Positions 45,058 to 57,449 of a stretch of 64,000 nt of DNA are shown piece after piece (the stretch's first letter is position 1; every line of letters begins with the position of its first letter). The stretch covers positions 1-64,000 of the forward strand of contig JAFEII010000033.1 in NCBI GenBank assembly GCA_017495165.1. Reading direction: 5' to 3'. The notes beneath the pieces are model-generated. The model was not told the DNA's origin. It ran no database searches and saw only the letters and a program-made list of their open reading frames with translations. Position numbers and translations under genes: made by a program. The DNA comes from Hydromonas sp. Its GTDB lineage: Bacteria; Pseudomonadota; Gammaproteobacteria; Burkholderiales; Burkholderiaceae.

Positions 45058-45321
45058 ATGCCACATGAACTAGAAGCTTTAATTACCCAACGCATGGAAA
45101 GCCTTGAACCGCTTGCGTTTGAATTGATCAATGAGTCAGATTTACATGCGGGACATGCAGGCTCAAAAGGCGGCGCGCAACACTTTGCGGTGCGAATCAC
45201 CAGCGCAAAATTTGATGGGATTAACACCATGGCGCGGCATCGATTGGTGTATGCTTGCGTCTCAGATTTAATGCCACACCCAATTCACGCCTTGCGCATA
45301 GAAACGCAAGGCACTGTTTGA
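45058..45321 (+). CDS. bolA: BolA-family protein
   Basis: An 87-residue small stress/iron-related regulator. The BolA fold is marked by LINESDLHAGHAGSKGGAQH, FDGINTMARHRLVYACV and HALRIETQGT. BolA proteins partner with monothiol glutaredoxins in Fe-S trafficking in general; no such partner is in the window. It sits between yciB and ppiC with no spacing to the former. Confidence 0.93.
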   Translation: MPHELEALITQRMESLEPLAFELINESDLHAGHAGSKGGAQHFAVRITSAKFDGINTMARHRLVYACVSDLMPHPIHALRIETQGTV

Positions 45322-45354
45322 TTGACTAACCCCACTTATAAAGGAATGGGAAAC

Positions 45355-46203
45355 ATGAAAAAAAGTAGTTTATTGCTCGCAGTTTTAATGGCCGCTTCAG
45401 TAACTTTGGGCGCTTGTGCAAAAAAAGAGACCACATACACGCGTGCAGAGTTGCTAGACGCCATTACTGCGCAATACAAAGAAATGCAGCCAGAACAGCC
45501 AATGACGGATGAGCAACGCAAGCAAATGGATGAAAAAATGGCTCAAGCCATGGTCATTGTAGAAGCGGCCAAAACCGCAAAGTTTGGCGACAGCGAGCAA
45601 ATCAAAAAAGTCATGCAGTTTGAGCAAATTCAAGCGTTGGCCGATACGTACCTGATGAGCCAAATGAACGCTTACAAGCCAAGCGACGCAGATGCAAAAA
45701 GCTTTTATGACGAGCAAGTAAGCCAAACCAAATTGGCTCAATCTTTTGCAGGTAAATCAATGCATGTGCGCCATATTTTGGTTGAAACCGAAGCACAAGC
45801 TGCGGCAATCATTGCAAAAATAAATGCGGGCGAAAAGTTTGAAGCCTTGGTTGGTGAGTCAAAAGACAAAGGCAGCGCGGCCAAAGGCGGCGACATTGGT
45901 TGGGCGCCACTAGATCAGCTCGAACCAGCTTTCTCAGAAGCTGCGAGCAAACTCAAAGCCAATGAATTGACCCAAGCGCCAGTTAAGACCAATTTTGGCT
46001 ACCACATCATTCAAGCCTTAGAGCCAATGCGCACCCAGAAAGTACCGGCAGCACCTGCTCAAACATTGCCACCATTTGAGGCAATTAAGCCCCAAGTAAT
46101 CGAAGCCCTGAAAAAGAAACACCTAACCGAGCTTAAAGAGGGTTACAAAAAAACCGCTGATGAGTTGCTTGCCAAAGAAGCCGCCGCTGCAGTCAAAAAA
46201 TAA
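45355..46203 (+). CDS. Lipoprotein parvulin peptidyl-prolyl isomerase
   Basis: 282 residues. ATG 45355 (AAGGAA upstream) opens a lipoprotein signal with lipobox LGAC. A helical chaperone-like region (about 25-125) precedes a parvulin domain: MHVRHILVETEAQAAAII, GGDIGWAPLDQLEPAF and TNFGYHIIQ. The C-terminal helix returns to the chaperone part. It resembles PrsA/PpiC-type folding factors, anchored in the envelope. It ends the yciB-bolA operon. Confidence 0.92.
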   Translation: MKKSSLLLAVLMAASVTLGACAKKETTYTRAELLDAITAQYKEMQPEQPMTDEQRKQMDEKMAQAMVIVEAAKTAKFGDSEQIKKVMQFEQIQALADTYLMSQMNAYKPSDADAKSFYDEQVSQTKLAQSFAGKSMHVRHILVETEAQAAAIIAKINAGEKFEALVGESKDKGSAAKGGDIGWAPLDQLEPAFSEAASKLKANELTQAPVKTNFGYHIIQALEPMRTQKVPAAPAQTLPPFEAIKPQVIEALKKKHLTELKEGYKKTADELLAKEAAAAVKK

Positions 46204-46227
46204 AGTTGTTTTTTAAAAATAAGAGTC

Positions 46228-46270
46228 AAAAATCAAAAGCCGTGCGAGAGTGTGGCTTTTGATTTTTTTA
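46228..46270 (+). terminator. Terminator of yciB-bolA-ppiC
   Basis: A 14-bp perfect stem, AAAAATCAAAAGCC (46228-46241) with GGCTTTTGATTTTT (46254-46267), followed by more T. Confidence 0.88.
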
Positions 46271-46364
46271 CAATACAAGGAAATGCACACATGAAAAAAA
46301 AGCCGCTGCTCCAAAATAATTAAATAGTTGGTTAGGGCGAACATGACACGGCTGTTTTTAAAGC
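46271..46364 (+). other. Segment between two terminators with a ten-codon frame
   Basis: Within the ~300-bp gap before parC, AAGGA at 46278 is followed by ATG 46291 and a frame of ten codons (MKKKPLLQNN) ending at 46323. It could be a leader peptide, part of a small RNA ending at the next terminator, or a gene scrap. No family recognised. Confidence 0.25.
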
Positions 46365-46396
46365 AAAAAAGCCGCTCATAAAGAGCGGTTTTTTTG
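46365..46396 (+). terminator. Second terminator before parC
   Basis: AAAAAAGCCGCTC (46365-46377) pairs with GAGCGGTTTTTTT (46383-46395), with one G-T pair and loop ATAAA. Confidence 0.85.
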
Positions 46397-46505
46397 ATGA
46401 GGCAGTTTGCGCGTATTTTGTCTAAAAACCAAGCGTTTCCCCGTTGAATGTGCCGCAACTCCTTTATAATAGCCGCACCTTAATTTTGAATAAAATAAAA
46501 ATATT

Positions 46506-48833
46506 ATGAAAACCCCCGACGATTTAGTGCTTTTAGACGACCGCGACGACGGTCAAATCATGCTGGCGCAATACGCCGAGCGCGCTTACCTTGACTATGC
46601 CGTGTCAGTGGTTAAAGGACGCGCCTTGCCAGATGGCGCAGATGGGCAAAAACCCGTACAGCGACGGATTTTATACTCAATGCACGAAATGGGGTTGACC
46701 CACAACGCCAAGCCCGTGAAGTCTGCGCGGGTCGTTGGTGATGTGTTGGGTAAATTTCACCCGCACGGTGACTCGTCCGCGTATGAAGCCTTGGTGCGCT
46801 TGGCGCAGAGCTTTAGTTTGCGCTATCCGTTGATTGACGGGCAGGGCAATTTTGGCTCACGCGATGGCGATGGCGCGGCGGCGATGCGTTACACCGAGGC
46901 GCGTTTGACCCCGATTGCCTCGTTGTTGCTTGATGAGTTGGACATGGGGACGGTCGATTTTGTGCCCAATTATGACGGCTCGATGGAAGAGCCCGCTTTG
47001 CTGCCTGCGCGTTTGCCGTTTGTGTTGCTCAATGGCGCGTCGGGGATTGCGGTTGGGATGGCGACTGAGATTCCGTCGCATAATTTAAACGAAGTGGCTG
47101 CGGCGGCGGTGGCAGTTTTGAAACGCCCGCACATTTCGGATGAGGATTTGTGCGCGATTTTACCTGCGCCTGATTTTCCTGGTGGCGGACAAATCACCAA
47201 CAGTTTGGACGACATTCGCGCCATGTATATGACGGGGCGCGGCTCGATTAAAGTGCGGGCGCGTTGGACGATTGAAGAGCTGGCGCGCGGGCAATGGCAA
47301 TTGGTGGTCAATGAATTGCCGCCCAATGCGTCGAGCCAAAAAGTATTGGAAGAAATCGAAGAGTTGTCCAACCCTAAAGTCAAAACGGGCAAAAAAGCCT
47401 TGTTGCCAGACCAAACCAATACCAAGGCCTTGGTTTTATCCATGCTTGACCGCGTGCGGGATGAATCAGGGCGCGACGCGCCTGTGCGCTTGGTGTTTGA
47501 GCCCAAGTCCAAAAATATTTCAGTCGAAGACTTTAGCAACATGTTGTTGTCCAACACCAGTTTAGAAGGCTCGGTGTCGCTCAACTTGGTCATGGTTGGG
47601 CGTGATGGTCGCCCGTGCCAAAAAACCTTGCGCGAGATTTTGTCCGAATGGGTCGCGTACCGCCAAGACGTGGTGCGCCGCCGCACGATGTACCGCGCCA
47701 CCAAAGTGGCTGACCGCATTCATATTTTGGAAGGGCGCGAGCAGGTATTGCTCAATATTGACGAAGTGATTCGCATCATTCGTGAGTCAGACGAGCCCAA
47801 ACCCGCGCTGATTGCCGCGTTTGGTTTGTCTGAGCGCCAAGCCGAAGACATTTTGGAAATCCGCCTGCGCCAATTGGCGCGGTTGGAGGCGATTAAAATT
47901 GAGCAAGAATTAATGGCATTGCGCGAGGAATTGGCGGGTTTGCAATTGCTCTTGTCCGACGAGACCGTGCTCAAACGCTCGGTGATTAAAGAAATCGAAG
48001 CGGACGCCAAAAAATTTGGCGACGACCGCCGCACATTGCTTGAAGAGGCGCGCAAAGCGGTATTGGAAATATCTGTCGTCGATGAGGCCGTCACCGTTAT
48101 CGTGTCGCAAAAAGGCTGGGTACGCGTGCGCACAGGGCATGGCGTCGATGTTGGCGCACTGACATTCAAACAAGGCGACCAACTGCAAACGGTCTATCCA
48201 TGCCGTTCCATTGAGCATTTTTACGCGCTGGACTCAAAAGGGCGCGCCTACAGCGTGCCTGTATCTGCGTTACCAGGCGGGCGCGGCGACGGCGTGCCGT
48301 TGGCCACCTTAATCGAAATCCAAGACGGCGCGCAAATTGTCGCCTCGTTTGCAGGCGCAGACAGCACCCACCTCATGCTCGCCACCGTCCAAGGCATGGG
48401 CTTTGGCTTTAAAGCGAGCGACCTACAAAGCCGCGTGCGCGCAGGCAAATCATTTTTAAATCTCAGTACGGGCGATGCGCTGCTCAAAGTTGTACCCATC
48501 AAAGAATCTGATTTATATTTGGCGTGTTTGGCATCAAACGCGCGCTTGTTAAATTTTCCCATCAATGAGTTAAAAGAACTCTCCAGCGGCGGCAAAGGCG
48601 TGATTTTAATTGGCTTGGATGATGGCGCAGCGTTAGTTGACGTCTTGCCAAACGAAGGCGTGGCGATGCGCGTGCACCACAATGAGCGGGGTGGCAAATC
48701 ACAAGAGTTGCGCTTATCGGGCAGTAATTTGCAGCCATTCGCCTCATCACGCGCCAAAAAAGGCAAGGTGATTGATGCAAAGTTAAAAGTGGCGGGTTTG
48801 AGCGCGGTGGTGATTCCGACGGCGGTTGTTTAA
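46506..48833 (+). CDS. parC: DNA topoisomerase IV subunit A
   Basis: A 775-residue decatenase subunit; the length is that of ParC rather than GyrA. The winged-helix and tower domains include [13 protein letters not shown], the quinolone region [16 protein letters not shown], and the catalytic tyrosine in [12 protein letters not shown] near residue 127. Ser and Glu at the usual resistance positions are intact, so no classical quinolone mutation is seen. The beta-pinwheel C-terminal domain is present but short. parE is not adjacent in the window. Confidence 0.95.
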   Translation: MKTPDDLVLLDDRDDGQIMLAQYAERAYLDYAVSVVKGRALPDGADGQKPVQRRILYSMHEMGLTHNAKPVKSARVVGDVLGKFHPHGDSSAYEALVRLAQSFSLRYPLIDGQGNFGSRDGDGAAAMRYTEARLTPIASLLLDELDMGTVDFVPNYDGSMEEPALLPARLPFVLLNGASGIAVGMATEIPSHNLNEVAAAAVAVLKRPHISDEDLCAILPAPDFPGGGQITNSLDDIRAMYMTGRGSIKVRARWTIEELARGQWQLVVNELPPNASSQKVLEEIEELSNPKVKTGKKALLPDQTNTKALVLSMLDRVRDESGRDAPVRLVFEPKSKNISVEDFSNMLLSNTSLEGSVSLNLVMVGRDGRPCQKTLREILSEWVAYRQDVVRRRTMYRATKVADRIHILEGREQVLLNIDEVIRIIRESDEPKPALIAAFGLSERQAEDILEIRLRQLARLEAIKIEQELMALREELAGLQLLLSDETVLKRSVIKEIEADAKKFGDDRRTLLEEARKAVLEISVVDEAVTVIVSQKGWVRVRTGHGVDVGALTFKQGDQLQTVYPCRSIEHFYALDSKGRAYSVPVSALPGGRGDGVPLATLIEIQDGAQIVASFAGADSTHLMLATVQGMGFGFKASDLQSRVRAGKSFLNLSTGDALLKVVPIKESDLYLACLASNARLLNFPINELKELSSGGKGVILIGLDDGAALVDVLPNEGVAMRVHHNERGGKSQELRLSGSNLQPFASSRAKKGKVIDAKLKVAGLSAVVIPTAVV

Positions 48834-48874
48834 AAGCTGGCTCAAAAATAGGCTTAAAAATAGGTTCAAAAAAC

Positions 48875-48910
48875 AGTTAGGTGAACACGCGTCACCTAAC
48901 TATTTTTATT
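48875..48910 (+). terminator. Terminator of parC
   Basis: AGTTAGGTGA (48875-48884) pairs with TCACCTAACT (48892-48901), loop ACACGCG, then ATTTTTATTT. Confidence 0.88.
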
Positions 48911-48930
48911 TGTGGATTAAAGCGGGCGCC

Positions 48931-49047
48931 TTAGTTGAGCGCCTGAAAAATCCGCACGCTGTGCCCACTTAATTGGTGCGCCGCTTGTGGCTCGCGCAGT
49001 GCGCCAAGCGGCGCAGCCAGCCCTTTTGTAATGATGGGTTGATTCAT
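48931..49047 (-). CDS. Possible 38-residue frame between terminators
   Basis: Minus-strand ATG at 49047, running to TAA at 48931. It begins MNQPIITKGLAAPLGALR and ends FQALN. No clear ribosome site and no known family. It lies between the terminators of parC and pgm, so it may be a gene scrap or chance frame. Confidence 0.2.
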   Translation of the reverse strand: MNQPIITKGLAAPLGALREPQAAHQLSGHSVRIFQALN

Positions 49048-49068
49048 AAACGTGCCCGAGCCTTAATC

Positions 49069-49098
49069 AAAAAGCGCGTTTGGCAGCGCGCTTTTTTT
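49069..49098 (-). terminator. Terminator of pgm
   Basis: AAAAAGCGCG (49069-49078) pairs with CGCGCTTTTT (49087-49096). The A and T runs make it usable from both directions; it follows the pgm stop by about 50 bp on the minus strand. Confidence 0.85.
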
Positions 49099-49146
49099 GG
49101 GGTTGATTGAAAATCTAATCTAAAAATACTATCTCACACCGACCAC

Positions 49147-51556
<2,410 letters not shown>

Positions 51557-52717
51557 ATGTTAAAGCGCTTTTGGTTAGGGTTGACTCAAGTTACAACGGT
51601 GTTGGTGCTGATTTTCTTCATCTTCTGGACGCTCAAGCCGCAGTGGCTGCCAAGCAGCGCCATGCAGTGGTTAAGCTCAGGCAAAATCAACGCAGGCACA
51701 AATAATGTGAGCCTCAAACCGAGCATTGCGCCCAGCAATATGGCGGGGCTATCCTATCATGATGCCGTCAAAATTGCACTTCCTTCGGTCGTAAAAGTCC
51801 AAGCCGTTCGCAGTATGTCTGACGCAAATAGCGATGCGGCCATGAACGAAATCAGCGAGCAAGCACCGCCCCAAAACGCGGAAGAGCAGGGTTCAGGCGT
51901 GATTTTGGATGCGCAAGGTTATATTGTCACCAATTATCATGTGATTCAAAACGCCGATAAAATCCAAGTCTATTTAAACAATGGCAGCAAAGTGCCTGCA
52001 GTATTTGTGGGCGCTGACCCTGACAGCGACCTTGCCGTGCTCAAAATCGAGGCCGAAGGCTTGGTCAACATCACATTGGGCCATGACAAAGATTTGCAAA
52101 TCGGCGACGTGGTTTTGGCGATTGGCAATCCGTTTGACGTGGGGCAAAGTGTGAGCATGGGGATTGTGTCCGCCTTGCACCGCAACCAATTGGGCATCAG
52201 CACGTTTGAAGACTTCATCCAAACCGATGCGGCGATTAACCATGGCAACTCAGGCGGCGCGCTGGTTGACTCAAACGGTAATTTGGTTGGCATCAACACC
52301 GCGATTTGGGTCAACAACGATAAAAGCACAGGCGTTGGTTTTGCGATTCCCGCCTCAACCATGCAAGAAATCGCCAAATCCATCATTGAAACGGGCGAAT
52401 ACGTGCGCGGCTACGTGGGCGTTAGCACGCAGATTCTCACGCCCGTGATTGCCAAACAATTCAATTACAGCCAGCCACATGGCGTGATTGTAAGCGGCTT
52501 GGCGCCAAGCGCACCCGCAGCAGACGCGGGGCTGATTGTGGGCGACATTCTCATGAAACTTAACGACGCCATCATCAAGGGCGGCGGGCAAATGAAAGCG
52601 GACATCGCACTGCTCAAACCGGGCAGCACCGCGTTGTTTACCGTGTTTCGCAAAGGTCAAGAAATGGAAGTTGCCGTGGTGGTGGGCAAGCGGCCAAGCA
52701 CGCAGATGGCCAAATAA
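51557..52717 (+). CDS. Membrane-anchored HtrA-family serine protease (DegS-like)
   Basis: A 386-residue protease. ATG 51557 gives KRFWLGLTQVTTVLVLIFFI, an N-terminal membrane anchor. The trypsin-like domain has the triad His in IVTNYHVIQNADK, Asp in DPDSDLAVLKIE and Ser in NHGNSGGALVDSNG. One C-terminal PDZ domain (HGVIVSGLAPSAPAADAG, then VGDILMKLND). One PDZ plus an anchor suits DegS, which starts sigma-E signalling, but DegQ-like quality control is possible. No rseA or rpoE is adjacent. Confidence 0.92.
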   Translation: MLKRFWLGLTQVTTVLVLIFFIFWTLKPQWLPSSAMQWLSSGKINAGTNNVSLKPSIAPSNMAGLSYHDAVKIALPSVVKVQAVRSMSDANSDAAMNEISEQAPPQNAEEQGSGVILDAQGYIVTNYHVIQNADKIQVYLNNGSKVPAVFVGADPDSDLAVLKIEAEGLVNITLGHDKDLQIGDVVLAIGNPFDVGQSVSMGIVSALHRNQLGISTFEDFIQTDAAINHGNSGGALVDSNGNLVGINTAIWVNNDKSTGVGFAIPASTMQEIAKSIIETGEYVRGYVGVSTQILTPVIAKQFNYSQPHGVIVSGLAPSAPAADAGLIVGDILMKLNDAIIKGGGQMKADIALLKPGSTALFTVFRKGQEMEVAVVVGKRPSTQMAK

Positions 52718-52909
52718 ACGCACAGCTTGATCAGATGGGCGCAAAACCTCTGCGCCCAAGTTATTGATTTTTCTCAGGCGCACAGCCACCATCCCAATGC
52801 GCCAATGTCACCGCACTTTGATTCATCCGCAACCATGACACGCGCCCGCCCACCAATGTGGTGGCTGCGTGCATGCGCCCAAGCTTACAAAAAAATAAAA
52901 TGCTGAATC

Positions 52910-52940
52910 AAAAACACCCAACTTGCGCTGGGTGTTTTTG
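52910..52940. terminator. Bidirectional terminator between the DegS-like gene and ppsA
   Basis: AAAAACACCCA (52910-52920) pairs with TGGGTGTTTTT (52929-52939), loop ACTTGCGC. It serves the two convergent genes. Confidence 0.9.
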
Positions 52941-52962
52941 ATGACAACACATGACAGACAAA

Positions 52963-55344
52963 TTAATTTGCCAACGCCGTCCATGTGTCAATCACGGTGT
53001 CAGGGTTGAGCGACATCGATTCAATGCCTTCACTCATCAACCATTTGGCAAAGTCAGGGTGGTCAGACGGGCCTTGACCGCAGATGCCGATGTATTTATT
53101 TAAGCGCAACGCGGTCGAAATGGCGCGGCTAAGCATAAACTTCACCGCAGGATCGCGTTCATCAAAGTCTTTTGCCAATAATTCCATGCCCGAATCACGA
53201 TCCAGCCCAAGCGTGAGCTGGGTTAAGTCGTTTGAACCAATAGAAAAACCGTCGAAGTATTCTAAGAATTCTTCCGCCAAAATCGCGTTGGACGGGACTT
53301 CGCACATCATAATCAAACGCAAGCCGTTTTCGCCGCGTTTGAGTCCTTTGGCGGCGAGTAAATCGACCACGGCTTTTGCTTGCCCCAAAGTACGTACAAA
53401 CGGAATCATGATTTCAACATTGGTCAAGCCCATTTCTTCGCGCACAAACTTCATGGCTTCACATTCCATCGCGAACGCTTCTGAAAAATCCTCTGAAATA
53501 TAGCGCGACGCGCCACGGAAACCGAGCATTGGATTTTCTTCGTCAGGCTCGTAGCGGCTACCGCCGATGAGTTTTTTGTACTCGTTGGATTTAAAGTCAG
53601 ACAAACGCACGATGACGGGTTTTGGGTAAAACGCCGCGCCAATCGTGGCCACGCCTTCCACGACTTTATCGACATAAAATGCGCGTGGATTGGCGTGGCC
53701 ACGCGCAACCGATTCGACCGCGCGTTTTAAATCCGCATCCACATTTGGGTAGTCCAAAATCGCTTTTGGATGCACGCCAATGTTGTTGTTAATCACAAAC
53801 TCCAAACGTGCCAAGCCCACGCCTTTGTTGGGGATTTGGCAAAAGTTAAACGCAAGCTGCGGGTTGCCGACATTCATCATAATTTTGACTGGAATCTCAG
53901 GCAATGCGCCGCGCTGTATTTCGGATACGTCCATTTCCAAAATACCGTCGTAGATTTTGCCCTCGTCGCCTTCAGAGCAAGACACGGTGACCATCATGCC
54001 GTCTTTGAGGACTTCGGTGGCGTTGGAGCAACCAACCACCGCAGGCACGCCCAGCTCACGCGCAATAATTGCGGCATGGCACGTGCGCCCGCCACGATTG
54101 GTCACAATTGCGGCGGCGCGTTTCATAACCGGTTCCCAATTGGGATCGGTCATATCGGCAACCAAAATATCTCCGGGCTGTACGCGGTCCATATCGGCTG
54201 GATCTAGAATCACGCGCACCACGCCAGTGCCGATTTTTTGCCCAATCGCGCGGCCCGTGGTGAGAACGGGCGCATCACCCGATTTGCCTTCTTTTTTAAG
54301 CGCATAACGCATTTCGGCTTGACCGCTCGCTTGGCTTTTAACGGTTTCTGGGCGGGCTTGTAAAATATAAATTTTGCCGTCGCGCCCGTCTTTGCCCCAT
54401 TCAATATCCATTGCACGGCCATAGTGTTTTTCGATAATTACCGCGTATTGCGCGAGCAATGTCACGTCTTCATCGGTGATTGAATAACGATTGCGCAACT
54501 CAAGCGGCACATCCACGGTTTTGACGCGGCCTTCCTCGCCAGCGGCGGTGAATTTCATTTCAATCAATTTTGAGCCGAGCGAGCGGCGGATGATGGATTT
54601 TTTGCCTTGCGCCAACGTGGGTTTGAATACGTAAAATTCGTCTGGATTGACCGCACCTTGCACCACAGTTTCGCCCAAGCCGTAGCTTGATGTGATGAAC
54701 ACGACTTGATCAAAACCAGACTCCGTGTCAATTGTAAACATCACGCCCGATGCGCCCAGATCCGAGCGCACCATGCGCTGCACGCCTGCGGACAACGCAA
54801 CTTCGGCGTGGGTAAAGCCTTTGTGAACGCGATAAGAAATGGCGCGGTCGTTGTAGAGCGAGGCAAACACGTGCTTGATTTTGTCCAGCACATCATCAAT
54901 TCCTGCCACGTTTAAGTAGCTTTCTTGCTGGCCTGCAAATGAGGCGTCTGGCAAGTCTTCGGCGGTGGCAGATGAGCGCACGGCAAATGAGGCGTCGGCG
55001 GCATCGTCTTTGGTTAAATTGGCAAATGAGGTGCGAATATCGGCTTCGAGCGCAGGCTGCAATGGCGCTTCAATCACCCATTGGCGAATGTCTGCGCCTG
55101 CGGCAACCAAATCCTTAATATTGTTGACGTCCAAGCCTTCAAGGCGTTGGGCGATGCGCGTGGTGAGGTTGTTGTGTTCCAAAAAATCACGAAACGCTTG
55201 CGCCGTGGTGGCAAAGCCCGTCGGCACGCGCACGCCAGCGCTTGACAGCTGGGAAATCATCTCGCCCAACGATGAGTTTTTACCGCCGACGCTGTCAACG
55301 TCTTCTTTACGCAGTTGCTCAAAAGGCAATACATTGTGGTTCAT
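52963..55344 (-). CDS. ppsA: Phosphoenolpyruvate synthase
   Basis: A 793-residue gluconeogenic enzyme making PEP from pyruvate and ATP. The N-terminal ATP-grasp region starts [17 protein letters not shown]. The swivelling domain carries the phospho-histidine in [18 protein letters not shown] near residue 420. The C-terminal PEP/pyruvate barrel shows [18 protein letters not shown] and [17 protein letters not shown] precedes the ATG. Its divergent neighbour is the PpsR regulator that switches it by phosphorylation. Confidence 0.97.
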   Translation of the reverse strand: MNHNVLPFEQLRKEDVDSVGGKNSSLGEMISQLSSAGVRVPTGFATTAQAFRDFLEHNNLTTRIAQRLEGLDVNNIKDLVAAGADIRQWVIEAPLQPALEADIRTSFANLTKDDAADASFAVRSSATAEDLPDASFAGQQESYLNVAGIDDVLDKIKHVFASLYNDRAISYRVHKGFTHAEVALSAGVQRMVRSDLGASGVMFTIDTESGFDQVVFITSSYGLGETVVQGAVNPDEFYVFKPTLAQGKKSIIRRSLGSKLIEMKFTAAGEEGRVKTVDVPLELRNRYSITDEDVTLLAQYAVIIEKHYGRAMDIEWGKDGRDGKIYILQARPETVKSQASGQAEMRYALKKEGKSGDAPVLTTGRAIGQKIGTGVVRVILDPADMDRVQPGDILVADMTDPNWEPVMKRAAAIVTNRGGRTCHAAIIARELGVPAVVGCSNATEVLKDGMMVTVSCSEGDEGKIYDGILEMDVSEIQRGALPEIPVKIMMNVGNPQLAFNFCQIPNKGVGLARLEFVINNNIGVHPKAILDYPNVDADLKRAVESVARGHANPRAFYVDKVVEGVATIGAAFYPKPVIVRLSDFKSNEYKKLIGGSRYEPDEENPMLGFRGASRYISEDFSEAFAMECEAMKFVREEMGLTNVEIMIPFVRTLGQAKAVVDLLAAKGLKRGENGLRLIMMCEVPSNAILAEEFLEYFDGFSIGSNDLTQLTLGLDRDSGMELLAKDFDERDPAVKFMLSRAISTALRLNKYIGICGQGPSDHPDFAKWLMSEGIESMSLNPDTVIDTWTALAN

Positions 55345-55365
55345 ACACTACTCCAAAGGTTAAAA

Positions 55366-55400
55366 GGTTAGGCGAATCGACTGTATCGGCTTGCCTAACC
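55366..55400. promoter_or_regulatory. Inverted repeat upstream of ppsA
   Basis: GGTTAGGC (55366-55373) and GCCTAACC (55393-55400) form a perfect 8-bp inverted repeat, 22 bp upstream of the ppsA ATG. It could be an operator or a leader hairpin. Confidence 0.45.
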
Positions 55401-55508
55401 GCTCAAATGTAGTGATTTTTGCTGAGGCATTCTAACGCCTAAAGCCATTTAGCGCACCTGATTTGTGTGATTTTCAGTACAATATGCCAACTTTTTTAAG
55501 GGGGATTT

Positions 55509-56321
55509 ATGAGTGCACGCAACATTATTATTGTGTCTGATGGCACAGGCATCACGGCTGAAAACTTCGCGCATTCATTGCTCGCGCAGTTTGACATCAG
55601 CATCAAAGACCACCGCATCCCGTTTATTGACACGATCGACAAAGCGCATCAAGCGGTGCAAAAAATCAAAGACATTGCGCTGGTATCGGTTGAGCGCCCC
55701 ATGGTGTTTACCACGTTGGTCAACCCCGAAATCCACGACGTGATTCATGCGTGCGAGCAGGCGTATTTTGTGGATTTATTCAATATTTTTGTCGCCCCGC
55801 TTGAGTTGGAGTTGGGCTTGAAATCAAATCACTCCGCCAACCGCTTGCACCACAACGCCGACTCCACCGCGTACCGCGATCGGATTGAGGCAATTAACTT
55901 TGCGCTCATGCACGACGATGGTCAAACGAACAAAAACTTGGCGCAAGCCGATGTGATTTTGGTTGGCGTGTCGCGCTGCGGCAAAACCCCAACCAGCCTA
56001 TATTTGGCGATGCAACATGGGATTAAAGCCGCCAATTGCCCGTTGATTCCTGAGGACTTTGAGCGCAATTGCTTGCCCAGCAGCTTGGATGGCTTTCGGC
56101 ACAAATTATTTGGTTTGACTATTGAAGCGGCGCGTTTGTCAGAGATTCGTAACGAACGCCGCCCAGGCAGTAAATACGCTGCGCTGGAAAATTGCCGTTA
56201 TGAAGTGAATGAGGCCGAAAAACTCATGAACCGTCACGGCATTTCAACCGCGTCATCAACCCATAAATCCATCGAAGAAATCGCAACGACGATTTTGCAA
56301 GAGATTCATATTGAGCGTTAA
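55509..56321 (+). CDS. ppsR: PEP synthase regulatory protein (kinase/pyrophosphorylase)
   Basis: A 270-residue DUF299 enzyme that uses ADP to phosphorylate and inactivate PEP synthase and uses phosphate to reactivate it. Marks are IIIVSDGTGITAENFAHSLL and the P-loop-like VGVSRCGKTPTSLYLAMQ, then PLIPEDFERNCLP. It starts 164 bp from ppsA on the opposite strand, the standard pairing of regulator and target. AAGGGGG lies before the ATG. Confidence 0.96.
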   Translation: MSARNIIIVSDGTGITAENFAHSLLAQFDISIKDHRIPFIDTIDKAHQAVQKIKDIALVSVERPMVFTTLVNPEIHDVIHACEQAYFVDLFNIFVAPLELELGLKSNHSANRLHHNADSTAYRDRIEAINFALMHDDGQTNKNLAQADVILVGVSRCGKTPTSLYLAMQHGIKAANCPLIPEDFERNCLPSSLDGFRHKLFGLTIEAARLSEIRNERRPGSKYAALENCRYEVNEAEKLMNRHGISTASSTHKSIEEIATTILQEIHIER

Positions 56322-56387
56322 TACGCAATGTTATTGAATAGCCGATTTAATAACATATGCTCAATGACCAATGACCAATGATTTACA

Positions 56388-56568
56388 AGGGACGCGATTC
56401 ACCGCGCCCAACCACCGCAAATGGCACAAAGGGGCGTGATAAATCATGCCCCCACAAACCAAAATTCCGTTTGAACAGTAACGTAGGGTGGGCACTGCCC
56501 ACCGTTTTGCAACGCCGCCAGCCACACAATGGTGGGCAATGAATGCCTCTACAAATTGCCGTTCAAAC
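56388..56568. repeat. Cluster of GC-rich palindromes (GTAGGGTGGGC type)
   Basis: Three hairpins lie between ppsR and serB: 56389-56409 (GGGACGCG/CGCGCCC), 56431-56452 (GGGGCGTGAT/ATCATGCCCC) and 56487-56503 (GGTGGGC/GCCCACC). The last is inside a larger inverted pair, GTTTGAAC (56469-56476) and GTTCAAAC (56561-56568), suggesting a ~100-bp composite element. Similar hairpins recur at 58387-58455. Confidence 0.55.
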
Positions 56569-56588
56569 ATTATTTAAAAATCAATTAC

Positions 56589-57446
56589 ATGAATGTGAAT
56601 ATGAATATTTACTTCCAACACCCCGTTTCACTCAATGACGCAGCCATTCAAGCCTTAACCGCGCACATTGCAGGACAAACGCACCGCATCAGCGCGACGT
56701 GCGTGGTTTTGGCATTGCCTCATTTGGATGCCGCCTTGCGCGAACCGCTCCAAACCGCCGCCGCGCAGCATCAAATTGACGTGGCATTTATCGACCAGCC
56801 ATTGCAATGGTCTGATTTTAAATTGTTGGCGATGGACATGGATTCGACCGTGATTAACATTGAGTGCATCGATGAAATCGCGGACATGTGCGGTAAAAAA
56901 CAAGCCGTTTCAGCCATAACTGAGGCGGCGATGCGCGGTGAAATCACGGATTTTAATGACAGCTTGCGCCGCCGTTTGGCGATTTTGGCAGGCACAGATG
57001 CGGCGGTGCTGCAACGCGTGTTGGATGAGCGCTTGCAGCTCAATGCGGGCGCACAGCGGTTGATTCAAACCGCACATTCGCACGGTTTGCAAACGTTATT
57101 GGTCTCAGGCGGCTTTACGTTTTTTACCCAAGCCTTGCAAAAGCGACTCGGTTTGACCCACACCCGCGCCAATGTATTAACGATTGAAAACGGCGTGTTG
57201 ACGGGCGAGGTTGCAGGCGAGATTATCAATGCGCAAGTCAAAGCCGATACAGTGCGCCAATATTGCGACGCGCTCAATGCGCCCACCCGCGCGGCGATTT
57301 GCATGGGCGATGGCGCGAATGATTTAGACATGATGGCGCTGTCGGGTTTGTCTGTCGCGTATCATGCCAAACCGCGCGTGCAAGCGGCGGCGGACGTGGC
57401 GTTTAATTTTGTGGGTTTGGATGGTTTGTTACCAATTTTGGGGTAG
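56589..57446 (+). CDS. serB: Phosphoserine phosphatase
   Basis: A 285-residue HAD-family enzyme, last step of serine synthesis. The nucleophile motif is AMDMDSTVINIECIDEIAD. Later motifs are LLVSGGFTFFTQAL and MGDGANDLDMMALSG, then AYHAKPRVQAAAD. The first ~85 residues are the usual variable N-terminal part. ATG 56589 and 56601 are both possible; no ribosome site is clear. alkB follows after 3 bp. Confidence 0.95.
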   Translation: MNVNMNIYFQHPVSLNDAAIQALTAHIAGQTHRISATCVVLALPHLDAALREPLQTAAAQHQIDVAFIDQPLQWSDFKLLAMDMDSTVINIECIDEIADMCGKKQAVSAITEAAMRGEITDFNDSLRRRLAILAGTDAAVLQRVLDERLQLNAGAQRLIQTAHSHGLQTLLVSGGFTFFTQALQKRLGLTHTRANVLTIENGVLTGEVAGEIINAQVKADTVRQYCDALNAPTRAAICMGDGANDLDMMALSGLSVAYHAKPRVQAAADVAFNFVGLDGLLPILG

Positions 57447-57449
57447 GGC

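Noticed and set aside
46970-47719. A 249-codon antisense frame in parC
   Set aside because: Shadow of a conserved gene; no start signals or family features.
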